Shown here: positions 1 through 7,990 of the stretch, piece by piece
Position numbering within the stretch: the stretch's first letter is position 1
How the letters are laid out: every line of letters begins with the position of its first letter
Origin: an uncultured Eubacteriales bacterium
GTDB taxonomy: Bacteria > Bacillota > Clostridia > Oscillospirales > Oscillospiraceae
Assembly: GCA_900543085.1 (NCBI GenBank)
Contig: UQQF01000004.1
Location: forward strand, 1 to 64,000
Direction of reading: 5' to 3'
Length of the DNA stretch: 64,000 nt
The notes under the pieces: model-generated
What the model was told of the DNA's origin: nothing
The model's database searches: none
Seen by the model: only the letters and a program-made list of their open reading frames with translations
Translations under genes and position numbers: made by a program

Positions 1-253
1 TGTCCGCGCGGTGCACGCCCTGGCAGCCGACCTTGACGGGGCTGCCCGGCTTCTTTGCGCCCACGGCGCCCAGCAGGTGCGCCTCCGGGAAGAACTGTGC
101 AAACTCCACCGCGTTCGGGTCGTACTTCGCCAGCGCGTCCTGGGTGCTGCCCACAATAAACGCGCCCCAGTCCGCCACCGGCGCCACGCGGTTCACCCCG
201 CCGAACTCGACAGGCACGTCAAAGCGCTTGAGGTTCAGGTACAGATGCTTCAT
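1..253 (-). CDS. Triosephosphate-isomerase family paralogue, N-terminal 84 residues (3' end outside window)
   Basis: The reading frame starts at an ATG at 253 with GGAGG ten bases upstream, and runs off the left edge. The start keeps the N-x-K catalytic pattern of triosephosphate isomerase (NLK near residue 7), followed by an FFPEAHLLGAVGA-like strand and a VGCQGVHRAD segment in the place where TIM has VGAQN. It is therefore a divergent TIM-fold isomerase rather than glycolytic TpiA; similar paralogues include EryH, which isomerises erythrulose phosphate. It is the last visible gene of the minus-strand sugar operon, starting six bases after the TauE/SafE stop codon. The substrate is unknown; a three- or four-carbon intermediate of the operon's transketolase and transaldolase steps is the natural guess. 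Confidence 0.7.
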   Translation of the reverse strand, partial: MKHLYLNLKRFDVPVEFGGVNRVAPVADWGAFIVGSTQDALAKYDPNAVEFAQFFPEAHLLGAVGAKKPGSPVKVGCQGVHRAD

Positions 254-258
254 GGTAT

Positions 259-990
259 TCAACCTCCGATACAAATGATGATGCCCATTATAATTATATA
301 GATGTTGCTCAGCAGATACATTTTCTTCGCTTTCAGCCTTCTTAGTACAGCCACTCCCAGCGTAGAAGATATCAGCACCGCAGCAGCCATTATCGCACCA
401 CCAATAACGGCAGTGCGGTCAAAATTCCCATAGAAAGCGTGCATAATCACCGCCGCTACCGCCGACGGCAAAAAGTAGAAGTTCATGTTGGCGGCGTATC
501 TCTTGGGATCAGCTCCGTATTTTGCCTGGCAATAGATAGAGGCAAAAGGCCCCGAGACGTTAAAAACTCCGCCAAACAATCCTCCAACGCCACAAAAGAA
601 TACTGCCTGCAAGAGCGTGCCCTTTATCTTCAGCGCTTTTATGTTCATGAGCTGCGTGGTGGAATACACCACCAGAAAAACGCCGAAGGCAACTCTAATA
701 TAAACTGATTGCAGGTGCATCATCAGCACAATGCCGCATATTTTGCCTGCCAGCAGCGCTACGCATGGGAAAATTGAGCCCTTCCAGTCGACATAGTCTC
801 TCAGCGACCAGCTGACATGGCTCACAAGCACCAACAGAGCCACCGAAACAATGGCCGCCGCCGTGTTGTACGGCGCCACCATCGTAACAGTGGCCATGGT
901 GATCATACCGTAACCCATGCCTATAGCGCCGTGGACAAATCCCGCCAGCAGTGATGCCAAAAGGCACACGAGTATGACTTCGGTTCCCAT
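259..990 (-). CDS. TauE/SafE family sulfite/organosulfonate exporter
   Basis: A 243-residue polytopic membrane protein with about seven or eight hydrophobic segments. Two half-repeats are visible: an N-terminal GFVHGAIGMGYGMI motif and a central GGLFGGVFNVSGPF motif, both typical of the TauE/SafE (DUF81) family. Members export sulfite, sulfoacetate or the sulfonated end products of sulfoglycolysis, and others carry unrelated anions. It lies between the transaldolase-like gene and the TIM paralogue and is co-transcribed with a sulfonate-type ABC importer. That context supports export of a C2 or C3 sulfonate left after a sulfo-sugar is split. The family call is firm; the cargo is inferred from context. 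Confidence 0.88.
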   Translation of the reverse strand: MGTEVILVCLLASLLAGFVHGAIGMGYGMITMATVTMVAPYNTAAAIVSVALLVLVSHVSWSLRDYVDWKGSIFPCVALLAGKICGIVLMMHLQSVYIRVAFGVFLVVYSTTQLMNIKALKIKGTLLQAVFFCGVGGLFGGVFNVSGPFASIYCQAKYGADPKRYAANMNFYFLPSAVAAVIMHAFYGNFDRTAVIGGAIMAAAVLISSTLGVAVLRRLKAKKMYLLSNIYIIIMGIIICIGG

Positions 991-1016
991 ATGACCGTCC
1001 CGTCAGCCGAATACGC

Positions 1017-2336
1017 TCACTTGGCTCCGTTGGCCGCGTTCATAAAGCGGCGGTGGAATTGCAACACGACTGCATTGGATGTGTACTTGGCCAGCAGCTC
1101 AGGCCCCGCCGTTATGACCACGCGCTGTGCCATGTCCGAATACTCGGGTTCCATGAGAAGTCTGTCTATGTACGGATAATAGTTATCTCCCTGCATATTG
1201 CAGATTATAAGCCGCGTATCCGGGAGGTTGGCCTGACGCAGGCAATTGAGGTTGTGGCGTATACCATCAAGTCCGTCGGCCATGGGATTGTCCAGGAATC
1301 CCCGATAGCGCAGTATGTCGCGCGCCCTGGTGTATGTAGAGAACAGATCTCCGTTCACTTCACGAGCAGAGAGATAGTCATTCTCCACCATATAGCGCTG
1401 CAGCTGCTCTATAAACAGCGTGTCTCCGGTTTCCTCATAGGCTCTCATGAGCCCGGCCATCTGCAAGCTCTGACTGTGTCGGAACATGATAAAGCTGTTT
1501 ATGAAATACGGACGTGCCTGCAGCGCCAGCGCAGTCTGATACGGCTCGAACATAAGTGTAAAGTTCACTCTGTAGCCGTGCTCGTGCAGCATGAGCGCAA
1601 GCTGGTGGCCACGGTAGAAGTCCTCCGTGCGTCCCTGGTCGTAACGCTGGCTGAAGCGCTTGTCTCCGGTCATGAGCTGACCAACGTTCTCCGCATTGAC
1701 AGGTCCCGTGTGAGGAACTTTCATGACGACGCGGTATGGTGAGAGCAGCTCGCGAAAACGTGCCGCCTCCTCCAATATCTCGCTCTCCGAGGAATTGAAC
1801 GGGTCATTCAGCTCGACGCTTATGTCGCAGCCGGAGCCGAGAATATCACCTATGTCTTTAAGCACCTCGTCCCGGTTTTTGTACCGGCCTCCCACATTAG
1901 CCTCGGGGTCGTTCAGAAACTGGTTGTAGATTATGGCCGGATTGCACGTCAGGTTCGATATGAGATCCTTGACAGGACGTATCTCATACGGATTTGCCGA
2001 ATCTGCACTGAAAAGGAGCTTTTGCGGCCGTTTTATTCCGTTCTTATCATAAGAGATGTCGCGCACCAGGTCGGCTCGGACAAGCCCGTCGCGCTCCAGC
2101 CTATATTCCACGCGAAATCCGGCCGGGGTCTCGTTTGCAGGGACGTGGAAATAGTCTATGACCTCCTTGAATCCCTTTGTGACGCCCAGCGCTGCGTTGC
2201 GCAAAAGCAGCTCGTCATACAGCTGCCTATCTATCTCGTGTCCGAGTATTCTGTCGACATAGCTCTCATCTCCGGAGACCACGGGTCTGCCTCCGTGACC
2301 GTACAGAGATGAAAGCGTGTATTTTACACTGCTCAT
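1017..2336 (-). CDS. Transaldolase/class I aldolase family protein, enlarged (439 aa)
   Basis: The chosen start is the ATG at 2336, five bases downstream of the transketolase C-subunit stop, with GGAGTGA upstream; a longer frame exists but would overlap that gene. The centre of the protein carries a YRVVMKVPHTGP strand, whose lysine fits the Schiff-base lysine of transaldolases, followed by NFTLMFEPYQTALALQARPYF, which matches the next transaldolase strand (usually NxTLxFS...QA). At 439 residues it is much longer than FSA/MipB-type (about 215) or TalB-type (about 316) enzymes, with an extra N-terminal region of about 130 residues and a C-terminal tail. It probably cleaves or transfers a dihydroxyacetone unit from a ketose. 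In the sulfo-TAL pathway such an enzyme splits sulfofructose, but here it sits beside a transketolase, so its exact step is unclear. Confidence 0.68.
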   Translation of the reverse strand: MSSVKYTLSSLYGHGGRPVVSGDESYVDRILGHEIDRQLYDELLLRNAALGVTKGFKEVIDYFHVPANETPAGFRVEYRLERDGLVRADLVRDISYDKNGIKRPQKLLFSADSANPYEIRPVKDLISNLTCNPAIIYNQFLNDPEANVGGRYKNRDEVLKDIGDILGSGCDISVELNDPFNSSESEILEEAARFRELLSPYRVVMKVPHTGPVNAENVGQLMTGDKRFSQRYDQGRTEDFYRGHQLALMLHEHGYRVNFTLMFEPYQTALALQARPYFINSFIMFRHSQSLQMAGLMRAYEETGDTLFIEQLQRYMVENDYLSAREVNGDLFSTYTRARDILRYRGFLDNPMADGLDGIRHNLNCLRQANLPDTRLIICNMQGDNYYPYIDRLLMEPEYSDMAQRVVITAGPELLAKYTSNAVVLQFHRRFMNAANGAK

Positions 2337-2340
2337 TTTG

Positions 2341-3336
2341 TCACTCCTTATCCCGACCTGAATTCTCCGTGCGCTTTCGCTCCAGAACACGCATTGCCGA
2401 GTTGACTATATCCTCCGCCGTAAGGGCAAAGCGTCTCATCAGGTATTCGGTCTTTCCGACTACTCCGAAGCTGTCCCGAACGCCGACACGCTCTACAGGA
2501 ACCGGGCAAAGCTCAGACGTCAGCTCTGCCACAGCGCTGCCCAGTCCGCCTATGATATTGTGGTTCTCCGCCGTGACTATCGCTCCGGTCTCAACGGCCG
2601 CCCTCTCCACGGCGCCGGCATCCAGCGGCTTGACTGTGAACATATCCAGCACTCTGGCGCTTATCCCCCTCGCGCTCAACAGCCCGGCGGCGCGCACGGC
2701 CTCCGGGACTTCCCTACCTGAGGCTATTATAGTCAGGTCTTTCCCTTCCCTCAGCACTGCGGCTCTGCCTATCTCGAAGTCAGAGCCCGGAGCATATATG
2801 CGCTCCGTTTCCGTGCGGCACAGTCGAAGGTACACCATACCTCGCGAATGGGCTATTTTAGGCAGCAGATCTTCAAGCATCACAGCATCAGTCGGTTCTA
2901 TTATTGTCATTTCCGGTACAGCGCGCATCATGGCCACGTCCTCGAACGCCATGTGAGTGCCGCCGTTCAGCGCCGCGCACACGCCCGGGTCGCTGCCCAC
3001 CATCTTTACATTCTGCCTTGCGTATGCTCCGCTCATAAAGACCTGATCCATCACACGCCTTGAGGCGAAGGCCGCAAAGGAGTGCGTGAACGGCACAAAG
3101 CCTTCAGCGGACAATCCGCAGGCCACACCTATCATGTTTGCCTCGGCTATGCCACAGTCTATTATGTTCTCCGGATACTTGTCCTTATATGGCAGAATTC
3201 CCAGCGGTCGCATAAGGTCGGCATCAAGCACCATAACAGGTTCTCCGTGCTCGATCATTCCGACTATGCAGCCCGCGTATACGTCGCGCATCTGTATGCT
3301 GTCCAGCTCGATTTTTTCAGCAAGCTTTATATTCAT
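2341..3336 (-). CDS. Transketolase, C-terminal subunit (pyrimidine-binding and C-terminal domains)
   Basis: This 331-residue protein is the second half of a split transketolase. It begins with the pyrimidine-binding domain (DMRPLGILPYKDKYPENIIDCGIAEANMIG-type region with the conserved catalytic glutamate in the GIAEAN motif), then a TKC domain ending near VERVGVRDSFG. GGAGGAGC lies seven bases before the ATG. It follows the N-terminal subunit by 13 bases, so the two are translated together. With thiamine diphosphate the heterodimer moves two-carbon ketol units between sugars. Split transketolases occur in many Firmicutes pentose-phosphate routes, but also form the two-subunit sulfofructose transketolase of sulfoglycolysis; the operon context favours a specialised substrate. 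Confidence 0.9.
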   Translation of the reverse strand: MNIKLAEKIELDSIQMRDVYAGCIVGMIEHGEPVMVLDADLMRPLGILPYKDKYPENIIDCGIAEANMIGVACGLSAEGFVPFTHSFAAFASRRVMDQVFMSGAYARQNVKMVGSDPGVCAALNGGTHMAFEDVAMMRAVPEMTIIEPTDAVMLEDLLPKIAHSRGMVYLRLCRTETERIYAPGSDFEIGRAAVLREGKDLTIIASGREVPEAVRAAGLLSARGISARVLDMFTVKPLDAGAVERAAVETGAIVTAENHNIIGGLGSAVAELTSELCPVPVERVGVRDSFGVVGKTEYLMRRFALTAEDIVNSAMRVLERKRTENSGRDKE

Positions 3337-3349
3337 TCTGCTCCTCCCT

Positions 3350-4189
3350 TCACAGCCCGGACTTGACCGCCTCCAGCCTCGCTATGGCCTCAGCGGCCAG
3401 TTCGGCGGTCACAGGCATGTTATGATTGAACACGTCCTCAGCGAAGGAGCAGTCTTTACCCTTTTTTGTATTTAATATCAGCATAGATGGGCGGCCTTTG
3501 GCGGCCTTGGCCTCGTCTATGGCCATGAGTATCTGCTCCACGTCGTTGCCGTCGGCCACATCGACGACGTGCCAGCCAAAGGCTGCAAACCTGGCTCCGA
3601 TGTCCTTTACGCCTCCTACCTCCTCCACGCTGCCATCAAGCTGCAGTTTGTTGTAATCAACAAAGCCAATGACGTTGTCGAGGCTCTTGGCCGGAGCAAA
3701 CATGGCGCACTCCCAGACCTGACCTTCTTCACACTCGCCGTCACCAAGCAATATATAGACGTAGTTGTCAAGGTTTTTCCTCTTGCATCCAAGAGCTATG
3801 CCAAGTCCCGAGGAGAAGCCCTGGCCGAGGGAGCCGGTGGTCATGTCCACACCGGGAGTGCGGTTCATGTCCGTGTGGCTTGGCAGTCGCGTTTCCGGTG
3901 CGTTCAGGGTATCAAGTTCCTCAAGCGGGAAATAACCCTTGAGCGCAAGCGCCGCATACATCGCAGGTCCGGCATGACCCTTGGACATTATGAACCTGTC
4001 GCGCTCCTCCCAGCGCGGCTCATTCGAGCGCAAAGACATAACCTCGCCGTAAAGGCAGGCCATCAGGTCGCAGACGGACATACTGCCTCCCACGTGACCA
4101 ACGCCGATGGACTGAATCGACTTAATGGCGGCTATGCGTATATCGGCAGCAAAGATCTTAAGCTCACGCAGTTTTTCCTGAGAGACCAT
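3350..4189 (-). CDS. Transketolase, N-terminal (thiamine diphosphate-binding) subunit
   Basis: A 279-residue protein covering the PP-binding domain of transketolase. Visible marks are GHVGGSMSVCDLM near residue 30, SKGHAGPAMYA, the TGSLGQGFSSGLGIA loop, and the thiamine diphosphate motif GDGECEEGQVWE...FVDYNKLQLDG (GDG-x(n)-N) around residues 145-180. AAAGGAGC is placed well for the ATG at 4189. Length and domain content match the N-subunits of split Clostridial transketolases. It is followed directly by the C-subunit and preceded by an RpiB-like isomerase, the same trio used in the transketolase branch of sulfoglycolysis. Normal pentose-phosphate function cannot be excluded, but then a dedicated importer would be unexpected. 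Confidence 0.92.
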   Translation of the reverse strand: MVSQEKLRELKIFAADIRIAAIKSIQSIGVGHVGGSMSVCDLMACLYGEVMSLRSNEPRWEERDRFIMSKGHAGPAMYAALALKGYFPLEELDTLNAPETRLPSHTDMNRTPGVDMTTGSLGQGFSSGLGIALGCKRKNLDNYVYILLGDGECEEGQVWECAMFAPAKSLDNVIGFVDYNKLQLDGSVEEVGGVKDIGARFAAFGWHVVDVADGNDVEQILMAIDEAKAAKGRPSMLILNTKKGKDCSFAEDVFNHNMPVTAELAAEAIARLEAVKSGL

Positions 4190-4228
4190 GCTGGTGCTCC
4201 TTTCTCTGAACGCGGCTCTGGCCGCTGA

Positions 4229-4702
4229 TTATTTAAAATTCCTGTCTTCCAGCTCAAACAAGCGTTCCTCCTGACCATGCAGAAAATCCACCCTCCACTG
4301 GGGAAAATCTTCTACAAAGCCGGTGCTCAGGAAGGTATCCGCTATCTCGCAGCCCATAGTATCGCCTATGATAAAGCCCCCCAGACACAGGACGTTCGCG
4401 TCATTTATCTTCCGGCTGTACATGGCGGCGTACTGGCTCTCCACCACCGCAGCTCGCACCGATTTGAACTTGTTTGCGGTTATGGCCATACCCATTCCTG
4501 TACCGCAGACCAGAATGGCTCGCTCTGCGCGCCCGGCGGATATGGCTCCGGCCACATCAGTTGCTATTGACGTGAAATCACGCGGATGCTCCAAATCGGT
4601 CGTGCCCAGATCCTCGCACTCTATGCCTTGCTCGCACAGGTGCGTCACTATGGCTTCTTTGAGCCTGTAGCCACCCTTGTCAGCGCCTATAAGTATCTTC
4701 AT
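4229..4702 (-). CDS. RpiB/LacAB-family aldose-ketose isomerase with altered active site
   Basis: 157 residues, the usual length for the family. The catalytic base Cys66 and Thr68 are present in VCGTGMG, and the ANKF and NDANVL motifs are intact. Compared with E. coli RpiB, three functional positions differ: the His of the N-terminal D-H motif is Lys (Asp8-Lys9), the ring-opening His99 is Ile99, and phosphate-binding Arg133 is Phe133, while Arg137 is kept. These changes suggest a substrate that is not a cyclic phosphorylated pentose. An open-chain sulfo-tetrose such as 4-deoxy-4-sulfoerythrose would need neither ring opening nor a full phosphate pocket. The gene lies between the ABC ATPase and transketolase genes. 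Confidence 0.87.
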   Translation of the reverse strand: MKILIGADKGGYRLKEAIVTHLCEQGIECEDLGTTDLEHPRDFTSIATDVAGAISAGRAERAILVCGTGMGMAITANKFKSVRAAVVESQYAAMYSRKINDANVLCLGGFIIGDTMGCEIADTFLSTGFVEDFPQWRVDFLHGQEERLFELEDRNFK

Positions 4703-4729
4703 ATCTGCCTCCTAAAACGCCGTGTGCCG

Positions 4730-5476
4730 TCACCACCACTTTATTTGGTCGGTGATGTGATTGCGCAGTTCTATGAACTCAGGTGAGGCGACGTCGCGCG
4801 GCCGTGGCAGGTCGACCTTGACCTCCTCTTTGATGTGCGCGGGCTTGTTGGTGAGTATCAGCACCCGCTCGGCCAAGTACACGGCTTCCTCTATATTGTG
4901 GGTAATGAACACAACCGTTGTGCCCATTTCCTTCCAGAGGCGTATGACCTCGTCCTCGAGGTAAAAGCGCAGCTTTATATCCATCTGACCGTACGGCTCA
5001 TCCATCAGCAGCAGATCTGGCTGCATAGCAAAAGCGCGGCCTATGATTATGCGCTGGGCAGTAGATACAGACAGCTGGTGTGGATACTTGTCGCGGAATT
5101 CCTCCAAGCCCAGAAGGCTTATCATGTTCTCCACCCGCTGGTCGATGACTTCCTTGGGCATTTTCTTTATCTCCATGCCGAAACGAAGGTTTTTCTCGAC
5201 CGTCAGCCAGGGCATGGAAGACGGCTCCTGAAACACAACGGCCAGGTTGTGCTTTTTGGGGTCGGCCGGCTCATTGTCTATATATAGCTGACCCCTGGTC
5301 GGCATGTAAATCCTTGTTAGGAGGTTGAGGAAGGTCGTCTTGCCGCAGCCGGTGGGACCCACGACACAGAGGAATTCGCCCTTCTTTATATTGAAGGAAA
5401 CGTCATCCAGCACATGCAGCGGGCCGAAATATTTTGTCAGGTGCTCGACCCGAACTTTATAATCTTGATTTTCCAT
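4730..5476 (-). CDS. ABC importer ATPase, SsuB/TauB type, degenerate signature motif
   Basis: 248 residues from the ATG at 5476, chosen because GGAGG lies six bases upstream; an ATG at 5488 overlapping the previous stop is the alternative. Walker A is GPTGCGKT (about residues 40-47), the Q-loop is VFQEPSSMPW, Walker B ends LLLMDEP (159-160) and the H-loop is FITHN (His193). The ABC signature, normally LSGGMKQR, is LSVSTAQR (135-142), which should not support ATP hydrolysis on the partner's nucleotide. The neighbouring ATPase has the opposite defect, so the pair would make one competent and one weak site. It energises the two permeases of the same operon. The best-matching family imports taurine, alkanesulfonates or nitrate. 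Confidence 0.88.
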   Translation of the reverse strand: MENQDYKVRVEHLTKYFGPLHVLDDVSFNIKKGEFLCVVGPTGCGKTTFLNLLTRIYMPTRGQLYIDNEPADPKKHNLAVVFQEPSSMPWLTVEKNLRFGMEIKKMPKEVIDQRVENMISLLGLEEFRDKYPHQLSVSTAQRIIIGRAFAMQPDLLLMDEPYGQMDIKLRFYLEDEVIRLWKEMGTTVVFITHNIEEAVYLAERVLILTNKPAHIKEEVKVDLPRPRDVASPEFIELRNHITDQIKWW

Positions 5477-5487
5477 ATCGTCCTCCA

Positions 5488-6261
5488 TCACAGGGCAAGA
5501 TCGGTGTTGTCGGATATATCCTGCCTGATTCTCAGGAATTCCGGGTCTGTAAAGTTCCTGGGTCTCGGCAGGCAGCTCAGGTCGTATACCTGCTTCACCC
5601 TGGCGGGGCAGTTGCTCAAAAGCACTATCCTGTCGGCAAGATAGACCGCTTCTTCTATGTTATTGGTGACGAATATTATTGTTCGCTTTTCACTCTGCCA
5701 GATCCTCAGCACTTCCTCCTGCATAGAGTAGCGCGTCTGAGCGTCCAGCTGTCCGAACGGCTCGTCCATAAGCAGGATTTGCGGGCTGTTTGTGTAGGCG
5801 CGGGCTATGCCCACGCGCTGCTTCATACCGCCGGAGAGCTGGTGCGGATACGATTTCTCAAATCCGGTCAGCCCCACAAGGTCTATATACTTCTGCGCTA
5901 TCCTGCGTCGGTCGGCCTTTTTCATACCTGAGAGCTCCAGCCCGAACTCTACGTTTGCCATGACAGTGCGCCAGGGCATGAGATTAAGCGACTGGAAGAC
6001 CATGCCTATGCGCTCGTCGCTGCCGTGAAGCTCCTCGCCGTCGAGGTAGACCTTGCCCGCCTTGGGCTTCTCCAGGCCGGCAATGATGTTCATAAGTACC
6101 GTTTTGCCACAGTGCCCGGGTCCGAGCACCACCAGAAACTCATTGTCCCGCACCTCCATGGACACATTGTCGACGACTTGCTTCACGTCGTCGTTGACTA
6201 TAAAGCCCTGAGATATGTTCTCAAGCTTCAGGATCACCTTGTTTTTCTCGTCCACGGGCAT
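5488..6261 (-). CDS. ABC importer ATPase, SsuB/TauB type, H-loop histidine replaced
   Basis: 257 residues. Walker A is GPGHCGKT (47-54), the Q-loop is MVFQSLNLMPW, the signature LSGGMKQR (142-149) is canonical, and Walker B is ILLMDEPFG with the catalytic glutamate (167). The H-loop, normally FVTHD, reads FVTNN, so the switch histidine is Asn200. Its own nucleotide site would also face the degenerate signature of the partner ATPase, predicting one silent site in a heterodimer. The gene overlaps the end of the upstream permease by 28 bases. The last codons meet the start region of the next ATPase, which suggests coupled translation and equal amounts of the two subunits. Confidence 0.9.
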   Translation of the reverse strand: MPVDEKNKVILKLENISQGFIVNDDVKQVVDNVSMEVRDNEFLVVLGPGHCGKTVLMNIIAGLEKPKAGKVYLDGEELHGSDERIGMVFQSLNLMPWRTVMANVEFGLELSGMKKADRRRIAQKYIDLVGLTGFEKSYPHQLSGGMKQRVGIARAYTNSPQILLMDEPFGQLDAQTRYSMQEEVLRIWQSEKRTIIFVTNNIEEAVYLADRIVLLSNCPARVKQVYDLSCLPRPRNFTDPEFLRIRQDISDNTDLAL

Positions 6262-7049
6262 ATCAACCTTTCTGCAAATTGTGTGAGCACGGCCAGCAGC
6301 GCACCCACGATGCCTATCGCTATCATACCGGTGAGCACCAGCGGCATATCCATGGAATCCATGCCGCGGGAGATAAGCAGACCCACGCCGGAGTCGCCCG
6401 CGCCGAGCATCTCGGCGGCCAGAACAGCCATCCAGGCCGCACTGGTGGACGTGCGCACGCCAGCAAATATTGCGTCCAGTGAAGACGGTATCGCTATCTT
6501 AAAGAGCCGCTGTGTCGGAGTGGCGTTGAATACCGTGCCGACATCCAAATACATCTTATCAACGGCACTGAGTCCGGCCTTTACATTTATAACCACGCTC
6601 TGGAGAGAACCAAAAATGACAATGATAATCTTGGATAGCTCGCCGGCTCCGTTCCACAGCGTTATAAGCGGTATCCAGGCCAGCGGAGGTATCGCACGGA
6701 AAGCGTCGAACAACGGCGAGAAAAAGGCCTTCAGCTTTGGGAACCAGCCTATCATCACGCCGAAAGCTATACCAACAGTCCAGTCAAAGATGAGGGCTAT
6801 GCCTACTCGCTTAAGACTGGCCAGGACGTGCAGTATCAGGTTCCTGTTCTTGACAGGGTGCTCAAATAGCTGCACGGTACGATCCCACACGGCGGCGGGA
6901 GACGGGAAGTTGCCGCTGCTTCCGGCCGCGAGGAGCCAGAGCAGTATCAAGAGCAGTACGGAGACAAAGGGGAGAATCTTGTACAGAGTCTTCAGCCGAG
7001 CTTCCCTTATCTCCATTGCGCTCAGGTTTTCTTTGGAGACTTTACTCAT
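6234..7049 (-). CDS. ABC importer permease, SsuC/TauC type
   Basis: 271 residues starting at ATG 7049, which overlaps the stop of the upstream permease by four bases (ATGA); GAGGTGG lies upstream. There is one hydrophobic segment near residues 25-45 (a run of L, V, I before AAGSSGNFPS) and then a five- or six-helix transmembrane domain. The cytoplasmic coupling loop has the shape EMLGAGDSGVGLLISRG, near the conserved EAA-G motif of binding-protein-dependent permeases. It pairs with the second permease to form the channel. SsuC/TauC homologues carry sulfonates; nitrate and thiamine-precursor systems share the fold, so the substrate cannot be read from this gene alone. Confidence 0.9.
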   Translation of the reverse strand: MSKVSKENLSAMEIREARLKTLYKILPFVSVLLLILLWLLAAGSSGNFPSPAAVWDRTVQLFEHPVKNRNLILHVLASLKRVGIALIFDWTVGIAFGVMIGWFPKLKAFFSPLFDAFRAIPPLAWIPLITLWNGAGELSKIIIVIFGSLQSVVINVKAGLSAVDKMYLDVGTVFNATPTQRLFKIAIPSSLDAIFAGVRTSTSAAWMAVLAAEMLGAGDSGVGLLISRGMDSMDMPLVLTGMIAIGIVGALLAVLTQFAERLICPWTRKTR

Positions 7050-7876
7050 GCTTTTTTCCACCTCAGTACCAGATTTTCACAGGCTCCAATAAGAGCCGAG
7101 ATTATGACGCCTATAACGCCAATGACCACTATGCCGAGTATAATAAGGTCGACGCGGCCATAGCTGCGACCCATGAGAATCATAAATCCAAGGCCGCTGG
7201 AGGCTGCCAGCATCTCGGCCGCAACAAGTGTCGCCCACGCGTTGCCTATAGCAACCTTTATGCCGGCAAAGGTCATGGTCATGGAGGATGGTATGCCCAC
7301 CTTCCAGAAGCAGGTGAAGTTCGAAGCTCCAAACGTGCGTCCCACGTTAACGAGCACCTCTTTGGTCTGCCTTATGCCGGTATACGAGTTGATCAGGCAC
7401 GGCACAAAGGCGGAGAAAAAGACGATAAAAGCCTTCGAGGTCAGGCCAACACCCATCCACACAATGGTCAGCGGTATCCACGACACCGGCGGTATCGGGC
7501 GGATTATCTCGAACAGAGGACGCATAAAGGCGTCGAAGCCGCGATACCAGCCCATGAGCCAACCCAGGGGAATGCCTATCACGATGGCCAACAGATACCC
7601 CGTCAGAACCACTTGCAGACTGGACCAGATGTTCACGGTCAAAATGGCTCCGTCCGGATTGGGGTCTGAAAGCTTTACGATGAAAAGCTTAAACACCTCC
7701 AGTACGCCGCACAGCTTGCGGCTGTCCACCAGGTTCAGCATAACCAGCGCTTCCCATATGATAAGAAACAGCAGGATACCGCTGACCGACAGCATAGCGT
7801 CCCGATAGCGGAGTCTCCTGCGCTCCGTCTTCATTTGGGACACCATCTGTTGGTTAGTCATTTCGGCATTATTCAT
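7046..7876 (-). CDS. ABC importer permease, SsuC/TauC type
   Basis: 276 residues with six hydrophobic segments and the EAA-type loop AAEMLAASSGLGFMILMGRS near residues 205-225, typical of BPD-type permeases of the SsuC/TauC group. It is a paralogue of the next permease, so the importer is a heterodimeric channel with two different ATPases, unlike the usual SsuBC homodimer. It starts 114 bases downstream of the binding-protein stop, after a strong hairpin. There is a modest GAGGGAT 12 bases before the chosen ATG at 7876. Its own stop overlaps the following permease start. Confidence 0.9.
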   Translation of the reverse strand: MNNAEMTNQQMVSQMKTERRRLRYRDAMLSVSGILLFLIIWEALVMLNLVDSRKLCGVLEVFKLFIVKLSDPNPDGAILTVNIWSSLQVVLTGYLLAIVIGIPLGWLMGWYRGFDAFMRPLFEIIRPIPPVSWIPLTIVWMGVGLTSKAFIVFFSAFVPCLINSYTGIRQTKEVLVNVGRTFGASNFTCFWKVGIPSSMTMTFAGIKVAIGNAWATLVAAEMLAASSGLGFMILMGRSYGRVDLIILGIVVIGVIGVIISALIGACENLVLRWKKA

Positions 7877-7927
7877 ACTTAACTGTATCCCTCAACTTTC
7901 TGAATAAACCCTTATTTCTCATACTTA

Positions 7928-7959
7928 AAAGGCGGGTCGGCCAGGAGCGGCCGACCCGC
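7928..7959 (-). terminator. Hairpin with short U-tract between binding protein and permease genes
   Basis: An 11-bp perfect stem (GCGGGTCGGCC with its complement, six-base loop) followed on the minus strand by CTTTT. It sits between the binding-protein stop and the first permease. Such hairpins usually act as partial terminators or 3' mRNA stabilisers that give more binding protein than membrane subunits. I infer that role here. Confidence 0.7.
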
Positions 7960-7990
7960 GGCTCAAGCAGTTTTTCTCTCAGTTAATGTA

